From: an uncultured Clostridia bacterium | GTDB lineage: Bacteria; Bacillota; Clostridia; Lachnospirales; Anaerotignaceae | NCBI GenBank assembly: GCA_910587195.1 | Contig: CAJUKL010000013.1 | Location: 1-55,782, forward strand | Direction of reading: 5' to 3' | Length of the DNA stretch: 55,782 nt | Part shown: in pieces, positions 40,468-50,123 of the stretch | Position numbering within the stretch: the stretch's first letter is position 1 | Layout of the letters: each line of letters starts with the position of its first letter | Position numbers and translations under genes: made by a program | Notes under the pieces: model-generated | The model's database searches: none | Told to the model about the DNA's origin: nothing | Seen by the model: the letters and a program-made list of their open reading frames with translations, nothing else

Positions 40468-41631
40468 TTATAGTCCTATTTCCAAAGGAAAGTTATTCCA
40501 TTTTCCTGATAAATATTGCAGCATTTCTAATAAAGTATATCTTTGTGCATCTTCTTGTGCTACAATATCGATTTTGGCTAAGCAAGAACTTCCCAGCATA
40601 ACCTCCGCTGTTCCTAATTTTTCTCCTTTTAAAACAGGTGCTTCCATTTCTTTGACTTGTGTTACATATAATTCTATTTTTTCTAATTCCTCTTGTGAAA
40701 ATAATCCCTCAAAGCCCTCTGCTAACATGGTAGAAACCATTTCCTTTTGAGAATAAGATACCATAGTTGGTTTTAAGGGCTGTCCTTTTTTTGCAATGAC
40801 TTCTTTTTTATAATTTTCAAAACCATAATTCATTAATGTTTTGGTATCTTTCCATTTTTGTTCTTTGCCTTCTGTTCCCCAGCCGCTTGCTAATACTGTT
40901 GTAATTAATGTAATATCATCCCTTTTTGCTGCTCCTACAAAACATTGTCCAGCTTTATTGGTATAACCTGTTTTTACGCCGATTGCGCCCGGATATTCCT
41001 GTAAAAAGCGGTCTGTATTTGCCACAAAATAATTTTTTCCTTCTCCCTTCAGGGGCAAAGCAACAGAAGGTGTATTAATAATTTCTACAAATTTATCATT
41101 TTGTAAGGCATAACGAGCAATTAATGCCATATCCTTTGCAGTAGAATGATGTTGTTCAAATGTTAAATGCCCATCTAAACCATTAGGAGAGCCAAAAACC
41201 GTATCTTCTGCACCAATTTCTTTTGCCTTTTCCGTCATTTGATTACAAAATTCTTCCACACTTCCGCCGATATGTTCTGCTAATGCTACTGCTGCATCAT
41301 TATAAGATTTTAACATCATAGCATATAAAAGGTCTTCCTCCCTTATTTTTTCTCCTGTAGTCAAATGCATATGCACTTCTGGAGAATTTGCTGCTCTTGT
41401 GCTTACTGTAACCATATCATCTAAATTGCCTTGCTCTAAAACAAGAATGGCTGTCATAATTTTGGTTGTGCTTGCCATTGTCAAGGGTTCTGTTTCGTTT
41501 TTACCCCAAAGAACACGACCGCTTTCTCCATCCATTAAAACAGCGCCTCTTGCAGCTACAGAAGGTGGTTCTGAAGCGTATACCGTTTGACAAAATAATA
41601 ACATGATAATAAAAATCAATAATTTTTTCAT
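40468..41631 (-). CDS. dacF: D-alanyl-D-alanine carboxypeptidase (PBP5-type)
   Basis: It trims the terminal D-Ala of peptidoglycan stem peptides. A signal peptide (MKKLLIFIIMLLFCQTVYA) precedes the S11 peptidase domain with S54-T-T-K57, S109-Y-N111 and K220-T-G222, then a C-terminal PBP5-like domain (EGFEGLFSQEELEKIE...). Length is 387 residues. It lies between scpB and the pseudouridine synthase. All catalytic residues are intact. The paralogue letter (dacB or dacF) is uncertain. Confidence 0.9.
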   Translation of the reverse strand: MKKLLIFIIMLLFCQTVYASEPPSVAARGAVLMDGESGRVLWGKNETEPLTMASTTKIMTAILVLEQGNLDDMVTVSTRAANSPEVHMHLTTGEKIREEDLLYAMMLKSYNDAAVALAEHIGGSVEEFCNQMTEKAKEIGAEDTVFGSPNGLDGHLTFEQHHSTAKDMALIARYALQNDKFVEIINTPSVALPLKGEGKNYFVANTDRFLQEYPGAIGVKTGYTNKAGQCFVGAAKRDDITLITTVLASGWGTEGKEQKWKDTKTLMNYGFENYKKEVIAKKGQPLKPTMVSYSQKEMVSTMLAEGFEGLFSQEELEKIELYVTQVKEMEAPVLKGEKLGTAEVMLGSSCLAKIDIVAQEDAQRYTLLEMLQYLSGKWNNFPLEIGL

Positions 41632-41682
41632 ACAATCCCTCTTTTTTTCTTTTGGATTAGTATGTCAAATGCAAAACAAAAA

Positions 41683-42210
41683 TCATCTGGAAATATCTTC
41701 ATTTTCCTCAAAAGGTGGTAAATCGTTTGTTGATTTAAAACCAAAATATCTTAAAAATTCCTTTGTTGTGCCAAATAAAAGCGGTTTTCCTGGCACATCA
41801 AGCCGCCCTGCTTCACAAACTAAATTTTTTTCTATCAATTTATTTACAGCATGGTCTGCACTTACACCTCTAATTTCTTCTATCTGTGTTTTAGTAATGG
41901 GCTGCTTATAAGCAATAATGGCTAAAGTTTCTAAAAGTGCTTGTGTCATTCCTTGCTTTTTGGGAGTTTTATACATATTTCTAATAAATTCAAAACACTC
42001 TGCTGCCGTACACATTTGGTAACATTGGTCAATTTCTATAATCCGTATTCCTCTTTTATCTTTTTCGTATTTTTCTGCTAAAGTTATAATAATTGCCTTT
42101 GTGGTAGCCTTATCTAATTCCACTGTTTGTGCAATCACAGACAAGGGTACTGCTTCCCCTGAAATAAAAAGCAATGCTTCTATTACTGCCTCAATTTCTG
42201 TCAATTTCAT
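41683..42210 (-). CDS. scpB: Segregation and condensation protein B
   Basis: ScpB is the winged-helix kite subunit of the SMC condensin complex. It shows LTEIEAVIEALLFISGEAV at the N-terminus and QALLETLAIIAYKQPITKTQIEEIRGV in the middle, 175 residues. Its start overlaps the scpA stop by 4 bases. Confidence 0.95.
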   Translation of the reverse strand: MKLTEIEAVIEALLFISGEAVPLSVIAQTVELDKATTKAIIITLAEKYEKDKRGIRIIEIDQCYQMCTAAECFEFIRNMYKTPKKQGMTQALLETLAIIAYKQPITKTQIEEIRGVSADHAVNKLIEKNLVCEAGRLDVPGKPLLFGTTKEFLRYFGFKSTNDLPPFEENEDISR

Positions 42211-42959
42211 TTTATATCCCTTTCAATTTTGCGAATCCATATTTCTGAAAATGTTCCCTGTTGTGAAACTGTAACTTCTTTTACTTTAATCAGTTCTAAC
42301 AAAGCTAAAAAGGTTACTACAATTTCCATTTTTGCTGCTTTTTCTCGAAAAATTTGATGAAAAGAAACATAGGGGCGAAGGATAAGCAAATCTTTAATAT
42401 AGTCTATTTTTTCATCAATGGTATATAAATCTCTTTCTACTGACTTAAAAGAACTTCTTACTTTATCTATTTTTATTTCTCGCCTTTTCATTACTTCTGT
42501 AAAGGCTTGATATAAATGCTCTAAAGTAATACCACACAATAAAGAATCTTCTGTATTACTTTGTTTCAGCTCCTGTATTGCTTTATCTGCTTCTTTATAA
42601 CATACAAGTGCTGCTTTTTGCTCTCTTTTTTTAAAATCTTCTGTTACTTCTTTAAATTTTTTATATTCTAGTAACTTATGAACTAATTCTTCTCTTGGGT
42701 CTTGTTTTTGTTCTTGTTCTTGTTTTTGTTTTGGTAAAAGAAACTTTGATTTTATTTCAAGAAGGGTCGCTGCCATAATTAAAAATTCGCTCATACTATC
42801 CATATTTTTATATTCAGCCTGCTCTAAAAAAGAAAGATATTGCTCTGTTAGTTGTGCAATCGGAATATTATAAATATCAATTTCGTTTTTTTCAATTAAA
42901 TGAAATAGTAAATCAAAAGGGCCTTCAAATGCCTCTAATTGTATGTTAATGCTTTCCAC
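42207..42959 (-). CDS. scpA: Segregation and condensation protein A
   Basis: ScpA is the kleisin that bridges the SMC heads. The N-terminus LEAFEGPFDLLFHLIEKNEIDIY is diagnostic and the C-terminal winged helix has FLALLELIKVKEVTVSQ. The central part has a Gln/Glu/Lys run (KQEQEQKQ). Length is 250 residues. It is the first gene of the scpA-scpB-dacF-rluB-pentapeptide operon. Confidence 0.95.
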   Translation of the reverse strand: MESINIQLEAFEGPFDLLFHLIEKNEIDIYNIPIAQLTEQYLSFLEQAEYKNMDSMSEFLIMAATLLEIKSKFLLPKQKQEQEQKQDPREELVHKLLEYKKFKEVTEDFKKREQKAALVCYKEADKAIQELKQSNTEDSLLCGITLEHLYQAFTEVMKRREIKIDKVRSSFKSVERDLYTIDEKIDYIKDLLILRPYVSFHQIFREKAAKMEIVVTFLALLELIKVKEVTVSQQGTFSEIWIRKIERDIK

Positions 42960-43012
42960 AATTTTTTCTCCTTATTAAGTAAGCTTAAGTAAGTGTACTT
43001 TTTTTGCAAATA

Positions 43013-43414
43013 AGACAGAATCTAAATTTTAGCGGTTGGTGCTCTGTTGTTATTCATCTAAAATAACTATTTCACTTTAAAGCACAGTTGTTAAAGTTCT
43101 TTGCTAAGTTTTGTTTTAAGAAAGCGTAAAGTTTTTTGGGGAAACTTTTTTCACTTGTGAAAAGTTTCCCCAAACCCTTTCAAAAACACGCTTTCAAACG
43201 TAAAAGACCTTGAGAGCTCTGCTCTCAAACTCTCGCAAGCCCTTTGAAAAGGGCTTGACCCTAAACTTTATTTTTTGCAAACGGTACAGAGTGAAAGATT
43301 TAACGAATGGTGCTCCGTTGTTATTCATCTAAAACAACTGTTCAATGTCACTGTGCAGCAGCAAAACAAAGTTTTGCACAAAAGTTCTTTGCTACCTTTC
43401 TTTCAAGAAAGGTA
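43013..43414 (-). repeat. Composite palindromic repeat, copy K (two units)
   Basis: Read on the minus strand the first unit has CTACCTTTCTTGAAAGAAAGGTAG; GCAAAACTTTGTTTTGC; the spacer; AAGCCCTTTTCAAAGGGCTT; GAGAGCAGAGCTCTC; ACGTTTGAAAGCGT; and GGGGAAACTTTTCACAAGTG with partner. A second, shorter unit follows. It begins one base after the pyrophosphatase stop codon. Confidence 0.88.
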
Positions 43415-43415
43415 G

Positions 43416-45074
43416 TTATTGTTGTAAAGCTGCCATTAATTTTGGAATGAGTTGTTTTTTTCTGGAAACAACACCTTTCAAGTAAGTGTGATGTTCTCCT
43501 TCTTCAAATTCTGCCTGAAAAGCAGATTTCATTAATTCTGGTGCATGTTCTCCTACAAAAAGAGTAATGGAAGATTCTTCAATAATGTCTGTTAATAAGA
43601 AAAACATCATATTTAATCCAGTTTTTTGTAAAGAAGTAAGCATATATTCTTCTATCTTAGGACGTAATGCTTCTAATTCCAATTTATCCATAGAAGAAAC
43701 CTGCCCTACTCCGAAATTTACTTCTTCTGTACTGAATTTTTTAAAGTCTTGATAAAAAATTTCTTCTTCTGTTTTGTCCTGTAGTGCGCTGCCTGCACGG
43801 AACATTTCTGCTGCATGAAGCGCAATGTCAATTTTTGCAATGTTCGCTAATGCCCCAGCCGCTTGTTTGTCTGCTTGGGTACAAGTTGGAGAACGGAACA
43901 TTAATGTATCAGAAATAATAGCAGAACATAATAAACCTGCAATATTGGGTTCAATTTCTACTTCATTTTCACAATACATTTGATAAACAATAGTAGCAGT
44001 ACAACCAACTGGTTGATTACGGAAATAAACAGGAGAAATGGTTTCAATGGTGCCAATTTTATGATGGTCAATTACTTCTAATATTTCTGCATCATCAATA
44101 CCATCTACTGCTTGTGACCTTTCGTTATGGTCTACCATAATAACTTTCTTTTTGTCCATATCAATCAAAGAACGACGGGAAAGCATACCACAATAATTTC
44201 CATCGCTATCTAAAATAGGAAACTCTCTATGTCTTATTTTTGCAACAGCACTTTTAATGTCATTTACAAAATCCTCTGTTTTAAAAGTATGTAATTTTGT
44301 TTTTTTCATAAAATAACCAACAGGTGTGCTTTGTGTAATAAGTCGAGCCACCATATAGGTATCATGTGGTGTGCTGATAATACGGCAATCGTGTTGTGCT
44401 GCTAATTTTTGGATTGTTTTGGAAATAGAAGCACCCATACATACAATAATGCAGCCTGCTTCCATTTCGATACCACAAAGCTGAGATTCATAACGATTTC
44501 CGGTGACAAGAATATCTCCTTCTTCTACATAACTTTCTAAAAGGTCAGGGTTTGCCGCACCAATCAATAATTTTCCCTGTTCCACATAGCCATTTTCATC
44601 ACCAACAACCATAGTACCATCAATGGTTTCTAAAATGTTTTTGTAAGGTGTTTTAGAAAGAGAAAGGATATGTGTTTCATAAATATCCATGTTTGCAGTT
44701 GCAATGTCCTTTAAAGCAATAATACCTTCTAATGCGCCATTTTCATCAATAACAGGCATAGTAGCATCTTTGGTATCACGCATGAGTGTCCATGCCCTTC
44801 TTAAAGAAACATCTCTTGCAAGTCCTTGCGGTTTTTTAATGGAAAGGTCTTTGACCTGCGTTGCAACATCAGTAATCAGTTGTGGACTGTCTACACCAAA
44901 TGTTTCTAAAACAAAACGAGTTTCATTGCTGACTTGTCCTGCGCGCATAGGAATATAAAGATTATCGCTCAATTTGTTTTTTAAATTTGCATAAGAGATA
45001 GCGGAACAAATAGAATCCGTATCTGGGTTTTTATGTCCTATAACATAGATAGTTTTTTTTTCTTGTACAACCAT
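43416..45074 (-). CDS. ppaC: Manganese-dependent inorganic pyrophosphatase with CBS and DRTGG domains
   Basis: A family II pyrophosphatase that hydrolyses PPi. The DHH domain is split by a regulatory insert: VIGHKNPDTDSICSAISYAN opens it, two CBS-type segments (about 70-130 and 255-310, with VNDIKSAVAKIRHREFPILD) flank a DRTGG-like domain, and VDHNERSQAVDGIDDAEILEVIDHHK resumes it. DHHA2 ends it with SRKKQLIPKL (substrate-binding RKK). CBS-type enzymes are regulated by adenine nucleotides and DRTGG forms also by diadenosine polyphosphates. Length is 552 residues; GAAGG precedes the ATG. Confidence 0.93.
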   Translation of the reverse strand: MVVQEKKTIYVIGHKNPDTDSICSAISYANLKNKLSDNLYIPMRAGQVSNETRFVLETFGVDSPQLITDVATQVKDLSIKKPQGLARDVSLRRAWTLMRDTKDATMPVIDENGALEGIIALKDIATANMDIYETHILSLSKTPYKNILETIDGTMVVGDENGYVEQGKLLIGAANPDLLESYVEEGDILVTGNRYESQLCGIEMEAGCIIVCMGASISKTIQKLAAQHDCRIISTPHDTYMVARLITQSTPVGYFMKKTKLHTFKTEDFVNDIKSAVAKIRHREFPILDSDGNYCGMLSRRSLIDMDKKKVIMVDHNERSQAVDGIDDAEILEVIDHHKIGTIETISPVYFRNQPVGCTATIVYQMYCENEVEIEPNIAGLLCSAIISDTLMFRSPTCTQADKQAAGALANIAKIDIALHAAEMFRAGSALQDKTEEEIFYQDFKKFSTEEVNFGVGQVSSMDKLELEALRPKIEEYMLTSLQKTGLNMMFFLLTDIIEESSITLFVGEHAPELMKSAFQAEFEEGEHHTYLKGVVSRKKQLIPKLMAALQQ

Positions 45075-45120
45075 AAATAATACCTTCTTTCCTTATAAAT
45101 TTGTATAATATCAATGACAG

Positions 45121-45388
45121 CTGACACTCCCATGCCTAAAAGCATGGGGTTCTTAATTACATAAACTTCTAAATATACTCGAAAGCATATAAAACTAATC
45201 TACTTCATTAAGACTTTCACTATCAAAGATACCATTGTATCCATTAACGATAGTATAAGGCTCGCGTCAAAACCTTTTATTTTCATGGTTTCATTATACC
45301 ATTTCTTGTTCATAAAAGAAACATTAACATATATCAAAAAAAAATGCTTTCATCCCGCCCCTAAAGGAGTGGGCTTTTCGCATTTAGC
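45121..45388 (-). mobile_element. Non-autonomous IS200/IS605-type remnant, second copy
   Basis: Hairpins lie at both ends: CCATGC-CTAAAA-GCATGG (45130-45147) next to TGACACTCC, and CCCGCCCCT...AGGAGTGGG (45354-45374). The 200 bases between them are AT-rich with no ORF. The end hairpins match the type at 16971-17310 in order and orientation, although the interior sequence differs. No transposase gene is present. Confidence 0.55.
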
Positions 45389-45456
45389 TTGTAAAATATG
45401 TTTATATTTAGTATATAGAAATTGCTTTTTTTCGTCAATGTTAATTAGAAATAAAA

Positions 45457-45485
45457 AGACAAAAATATAAAATTTGTGCTATAAT
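45457..45485 (+). promoter_or_regulatory. Extended -10 promoter
   Basis: TGCTATAAT is a perfect extended -10; the -35 region (AGACAA) is weak. It precedes the 99-residue membrane protein gene. Confidence 0.5.
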
Positions 45486-45538
45486 AACAGGTAAGTTGTA
45501 AAAACAAATGGAAGTACGAGAATAGGAGGATACCATTT

Positions 45539-45838
45539 ATGATGGGAATTTTAACAATATTTGGTGTGATATGGATTTTTCAGGGAATCCGTGATTATTT
45601 TATGACAGAAAAATTTGCAGAACAAAAAAAGGGAATTATAGAACAATATAAAATGGAATATACCAAAGGATTAGGAAAATTTGAATTATTGATAGGGGTA
45701 TTATTTATTTTGTTTGATAGATGTCTTATAAGATTTTTGGGAGGAAAGTATCAAGCGATTCTTTTTTTTACAGTTATGATTTTAATTTTAATTTGTTTTT
45801 CAAAATGGAGCAAAAAATATCAGGAGGATAAAAAATGA
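45539..45838 (+). CDS. Small membrane protein, hypothetical
   Basis: A 99-residue protein with three hydrophobic segments: ILTIFGVIWIFQGIRDYF, FELLIGVLFILFDRCLI and AILFFTVMILILICF. The pattern resembles small DUF3784-like membrane proteins, but I cannot assign it firmly. AGGAGG precedes the ATG; its stop overlaps the next gene by 4 bases (ATGA), so the two are co-translated. Confidence 0.7.
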   Translation: MMGILTIFGVIWIFQGIRDYFMTEKFAEQKKGIIEQYKMEYTKGLGKFELLIGVLFILFDRCLIRFLGGKYQAILFFTVMILILICFSKWSKKYQEDKK

Positions 45839-47409
45839 TTCGTATTGGAGAAATTAAGCTAAAGCTGGAAGAAACGGAAGAAGTATTAGAACAAAAAATT
45901 AAAAAAAAGTTGCATATTCATAAGGAGGACATTCTTTCATGGAGCATTTATAAAAAAGGATTAGATGCCAGAAAAAAAGAAACAATACATTATGTTTATA
46001 CAGTAGATGTAAAATTAAAAAATGAAAAAAAGGTTTTAGAGCGCACAAGAGCCAAAAATATTACCATTGCTCCAGATATGACGTATTATTTTCCACAAGG
46101 AAAATCGCTTTTAAAAACAAAACCAATTATCATTGGTTTTGGGCCAGCTGGAATGTTTGCAGGTCTTTTATTGGCAGAAATGGGATTGTGTCCGATTATC
46201 TTGGAAAGAGGAGAAGATGTTGACCGAAGAAGTAAAACGGTACAAGAATTTTGGGCAGGAAAAGCATTAAATGTAGAGAGTAATGTGCAATTTGGAGAAG
46301 GTGGTGCAGGAACTTTTTCTGATGGAAAATTGACCACAAGAAGCAAAGACATTCGCTCTCGCAAGGTACTAGAAGAACTGGTGGAAGCAGGTGCACCACC
46401 TGAAATATTATATGAAAACAAACCTCATATTGGTACTGATAAATTAAAAGAAGTAGTAAAAAATATTAGAAAAAAAATCATTTCTCTGGGAGGAGAAGTC
46501 TGCTTTGACAGTAAGGTGACAGATTTAAAAATAGCAGAGGGAAAAATAAAAGCTGTTATCGTCAATGAAACAAAACGAATCAATACAGAAGTAGTTGTGT
46601 TAGCAACAGGACACAGTGCAAGAGATATGTTTGAACTGTTACAGCAAAAAGGCATTTGTTTAGAACAAAAACCTTTTGCTATGGGCGTTCGGATTGAGCA
46701 CAAACAAAGTATGATAAATCAGGCGCAATATGGACAAAATGCCCCAAACTTACCTGCCGCAGATTATAAATTGACCTATACTACCAAAAAAGGAAGAGCT
46801 GTCTATACTTTTTGTATGTGTCCAGGTGGAATGGTTGTCAATGCTTCTTCTGAAATGGGACGGCTTGCCATTAATGGCATGAGTGAATATCAAAGAGATG
46901 GTGTCAACGCAAATAGTGCTTTACTGGTGCAAGTATTTCCAGAAGATTTTGGAAGTCAAAATGTATTAGAGGGAATGTTTTTACAGAGAAAATTGGAAGA
47001 AAAAGCCTTTCAAAGTGGGAAAGGAGCTGTTCCGGTGCAGTTGGTAGGTGATTTTTTAGAGGGCAAATCTTCAGAAAAATGGGGGGAAATCCAAAGCACC
47101 TGTTTGCCTTATGTTCAATTTTGTAATATAGCGGATATTTTACCACAATTTATGACAGATGCTTTGCAAGAAGCAATTCCAGAATTTGAAAAAAAATTGC
47201 AGGGTTTTGCAAAAAAAGATGCCATTTTGACAGCAGTGGAAAGCAGAAGTTCATCTCCTATCAGAATTGTAAGAAATGGACAAAGACAAAGTATTTCTGT
47301 CAAAGGATTATACCCCATTGGAGAAGGTGCCGGATACGCTGGAGGTATTGTATCTGCTGCCATTGATGGCATTATTACAGCAGAAATTATTTTTCAAAAA
47401 GACAAATAA
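45835..47409 (+). CDS. FAD-dependent dehydrogenase of the COG2509 family
   Basis: A 524-residue flavoprotein. The N-terminal 90 residues are an RNA-binding-like alpha/beta domain (MIRIGEIKLKLEETEEVLEQ). Next is the FAD site PIIIGFGPAGMFAGLLLAEMG and QFGEGGAGTFSDGKLTTRSKD. YPIGEGAGYAGGIVSAAIDG at the C-terminus closes the FAD fold. Members are widespread in Clostridia; the substrate is unknown. It is coupled to the small membrane protein gene upstream. Confidence 0.9.
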   Translation: MIRIGEIKLKLEETEEVLEQKIKKKLHIHKEDILSWSIYKKGLDARKKETIHYVYTVDVKLKNEKKVLERTRAKNITIAPDMTYYFPQGKSLLKTKPIIIGFGPAGMFAGLLLAEMGLCPIILERGEDVDRRSKTVQEFWAGKALNVESNVQFGEGGAGTFSDGKLTTRSKDIRSRKVLEELVEAGAPPEILYENKPHIGTDKLKEVVKNIRKKIISLGGEVCFDSKVTDLKIAEGKIKAVIVNETKRINTEVVVLATGHSARDMFELLQQKGICLEQKPFAMGVRIEHKQSMINQAQYGQNAPNLPAADYKLTYTTKKGRAVYTFCMCPGGMVVNASSEMGRLAINGMSEYQRDGVNANSALLVQVFPEDFGSQNVLEGMFLQRKLEEKAFQSGKGAVPVQLVGDFLEGKSSEKWGEIQSTCLPYVQFCNIADILPQFMTDALQEAIPEFEKKLQGFAKKDAILTAVESRSSSPIRIVRNGQRQSISVKGLYPIGEGAGYAGGIVSAAIDGIITAEIIFQKDK

Positions 47410-47438
47410 AAATATCAATTTACACAATATAGATTCTA

Positions 47439-47467
47439 TTGACAATATTGGTACCTAGTGCTAAAAT
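47439..47467 (+). promoter_or_regulatory. Promoter of the chemoreceptor gene
   Basis: TTGACA and TAAAAT with a 17-base spacer. It is a sigma-A type promoter; no sigma-D motility consensus was seen. Confidence 0.65.
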
Positions 47468-47539
47468 TTATTTAGCTAAGTTTATGTTAATTATTTTAAA
47501 ACAATTTTTTAAAAATGTTTATGAGGGGAGATTATCAAA

Positions 47540-49294
47540 TTGAAAAACTTACAGATTAAGACAAGGCTTTTAGGCGGATTTGTTACTGTGATTGTATTGT
47601 CTGTCATTATCACAATCATTGCTATTTTTTCCTTGTCACACACAAGAGGCAACTATAATAGTGTAATTAATGGGTCTATCCATCACACGACCACGTTAAT
47701 TAAAGCAAGATTACATTCGAATATGATGGGAAAATATGTACGTGATATGATATTGGAAGATAATAACACAAACTTACAAACATATGAAAAACAATTTAGA
47801 GAAGCACAAGCATCTTTAGAAGAAGAAATCAATTTATTAAAAACACATTATGGACAAACCTATAACGAAATCAACCAGTATTCTGATAAATTAACAACTT
47901 GGATTTCAGAAGCAGACAGAGTTATATTATATAGACAATCTGGTGCAGATGATGAAGCATTAACCTTATTAAGAGAAAGCTGTATTCCTCTTTTAGCAGA
48001 ATCTGCAGCTATAGCAGAACAGTTTGAAGACTTATTGAATATGGAAGAGGAAAAAGTGTTAGAAAATACAATAAAAACAGCAGAAGTATTAGAATTACTG
48101 ATTATTATATTGCTGATTGTAAGTGCTATTATCAGTTTTGCCTTTGCAGTATTTTTAACAAGAAGTATTACAGAGCCAATTAAAGAAGTGCAAATGGTTG
48201 CAAAAAAAATGTCCGAAGGCGATTTGAGTGGACATATTACATATGAATCAGCAGATATTATTGGGCAATTAGCAGATGATGTTCGTTTTTCTTTAAAAAC
48301 ATTGGCTTCTTATATTGCAGATATTAACTTGGTTATGGGAGAAATGGCAAACGGTAATTTTACAGTGCATTTGTCAGAATCTTTCCAAGGAGAATTTAAA
48401 GACATAGAAAATTCCATTAACAAATTATTAAATGGTATGTCTAACACCATTCTTAAAGTAAATGAAATGTCTGGCAGAGTTTCTGCAAATGCAGAACAAG
48501 TGTCTAGTGGTTCTCAAGCATTGGCACAGGGTGCAACAGAACAAGCTAGTTCTGTAGAAGAACTTTCTGCTACTATTACTGAAATTTCACAACAAATTAC
48601 CAAAAATGCAGAACATGCCAAAGAAGCAAGCAAAAAATCTCAAACAGCCGGAAATCAAATTGATATTAGTAATGAGCAAATGCACGAAATGATGAAAGCA
48701 ATGGGAGAAATTATTGATAAATCACAAGAAATTTCTAAAATTATTAAAACCATTGATGATATTGCTTTCCAAACCAATATCTTAGCACTGAATGCTGCTG
48801 TAGAAGCGGCAAGAGCTGGTATAGCCGGAAAAGGTTTTGCTGTTGTTGCAGATGAAGTTAGAAATTTGGCAGGAAAATCTGGAGAAGCGGCAAGCAGCAC
48901 TACAATCTTGATTGAAGATACGGTAAAAGCAGTGGAAAATGGTTCTAAAATTGCAGAAGAAACTGCCAAAACTTTGGAAGAAGCAGTTTCTGTAACAAAA
49001 GAAGTTGTTACATTGATTGATACTATTGCAGATGCTAGTGAAAAACAAGCAACTGCTGTAGGTAATGTTACAGTTGGTGTTGACCAGATTTCTGCAGTTG
49101 TTCAAACAAACTCTGCAACAAGTGAACAAAGTGCTGCCGCAAGTCAAGAGTTGTCTGCACAGGCATCTGATATGAGAAGATTGATGATGCAGTTTAAATG
49201 TGAGGGTATGGAAAGTAGTGGAATTAACATTACATTAGAAGAAGAACCAGAAGAAAATTATGATTTTGTAATGGATGATATGAGTAAATATTGA
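47540..49294 (+). CDS. Methyl-accepting chemotaxis protein
   Basis: A 584-residue chemoreceptor. TM1 is at about 11-31 and TM2 at about 186-208, with a four-helix-bundle ligand domain between them outside the cell. A HAMP domain (TRSITEPIKEVQMVAKKMSEG) and a second HAMP-like segment follow. The signalling tip is DIAFQTNILALNAAVEAARAG. The C-terminus lacks a CheR-tether pentapeptide. The start is TTG at 47540 after GGGGAG; no ATG is near. No motility gene is adjacent. Confidence 0.93.
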   Translation: MKNLQIKTRLLGGFVTVIVLSVIITIIAIFSLSHTRGNYNSVINGSIHHTTTLIKARLHSNMMGKYVRDMILEDNNTNLQTYEKQFREAQASLEEEINLLKTHYGQTYNEINQYSDKLTTWISEADRVILYRQSGADDEALTLLRESCIPLLAESAAIAEQFEDLLNMEEEKVLENTIKTAEVLELLIIILLIVSAIISFAFAVFLTRSITEPIKEVQMVAKKMSEGDLSGHITYESADIIGQLADDVRFSLKTLASYIADINLVMGEMANGNFTVHLSESFQGEFKDIENSINKLLNGMSNTILKVNEMSGRVSANAEQVSSGSQALAQGATEQASSVEELSATITEISQQITKNAEHAKEASKKSQTAGNQIDISNEQMHEMMKAMGEIIDKSQEISKIIKTIDDIAFQTNILALNAAVEAARAGIAGKGFAVVADEVRNLAGKSGEAASSTTILIEDTVKAVENGSKIAEETAKTLEEAVSVTKEVVTLIDTIADASEKQATAVGNVTVGVDQISAVVQTNSATSEQSAAASQELSAQASDMRRLMMQFKCEGMESSGINITLEEEPEENYDFVMDDMSKY

Positions 49295-49310
49295 TTTTAG
49301 AACTGTTCTA

Positions 49311-49345
49311 AAATCCCTGCTTCTATTTTAAAGAAGCAGGGATTT
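49311..49345 (+). terminator. Terminator of the chemoreceptor gene
   Basis: AAATCCCTGCTTC pairs with GAAGCAGGGATTT (13 bp), followed by ACTTTTTT. Confidence 0.85.
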
Positions 49346-49356
49346 ACTTTTTTGAT

Positions 49357-49432
49357 AGAAAGGTAGACTTTTGTGCAAAACTTCATTTTGCTGCTGTGCA
49401 TTGCACTTGAACAATTTGATGAAACAAGACTT
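49357..49432 (+). repeat. Composite palindromic repeat, copy L (fragment)
   Basis: It keeps GAAAGGTAGAC, the GCAAAACTTCATTTTGC module and a CTGTGCATTGCACTTGAAC spacer piece. It ends next to the stop of the DUF4097-like gene. Confidence 0.65.
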
Positions 49433-50112
49433 TAATAGTCTTGTTCCATCATTCCTTGATAGTCTTGTTCCATTTGCCGTTGTTCTATAATTTCTTCTGC
49501 TCTTTCTAATATTCTTTCTTCTTCTTCCAGTTGTTGATTTCTAATTCTTTCTGCTTGCTCCAAAATTTTTTCTTCTTCCTCTTTTGTTCTTTCTTCCTGC
49601 AACAGTTCCTCTTTATTGTTAAAATAAAGGTTATCAAAATAACCAATATAATCTGTTTTAAGATTCATTCTTGTCGGAATATATAAAATAGCATCCGGAT
49701 AATTTTGTAACTCTTTTACAATGGTTTTGTTTATCATTTCTTTGTTAAATTTGAGTTTACCATAAACTTCTTCCATTCCAATTTTTGCAGTAGTTTCATC
49801 AATATAGTTAACAGTAATTTCATTTTGTGTGGATGAATAAGTATTTTCATTAAATATCTCAATATATGCTGTATCATCTGGAGATTGTTTTGCTAAAATA
49901 TGTCCTGCAAAATAATAGAAATTATTGAAATCAATATCTAATGTGGTAATGTTAGAAGGAATTTCAATTTTTTTTGGTGTAATGTTGGTAGTTTCCAATA
50001 GTTGTTCCACATTTCCAAAGGTGGTTTTAATGCCAAGTGGAAATATAATTACAACACCCAAAAAACTAACTAAAAATATTATTGCCGTAATAATGGTTAT
50101 CTTTTTTAACAT
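49432..50112 (-). CDS. Membrane-anchored DUF4097-like protein with Glu-rich coiled-coil tail
   Basis: One N-terminal membrane helix (ITIITAIIFLVSFLGVVIIF) precedes a beta-rich part (TTLDIDFNNFYYFAGHILAK...) of the kind seen in DUF4097 putative adhesins. Residues 165-226 are a highly charged helix rich in Glu and Arg (EERTKEEEEKILEQAERI), ending with MEQDY twice. It is the third gene after padR and the DUF1700 gene, the place DUF4097 proteins usually take. Family assignment rests mostly on context. Confidence 0.65.
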   Translation of the reverse strand: MLKKITIITAIIFLVSFLGVVIIFPLGIKTTFGNVEQLLETTNITPKKIEIPSNITTLDIDFNNFYYFAGHILAKQSPDDTAYIEIFNENTYSSTQNEITVNYIDETTAKIGMEEVYGKLKFNKEMINKTIVKELQNYPDAILYIPTRMNLKTDYIGYFDNLYFNNKEELLQEERTKEEEEKILEQAERIRNQQLEEEERILERAEEIIEQRQMEQDYQGMMEQDY

Positions 50113-50123
50113 AAATATCCTCC

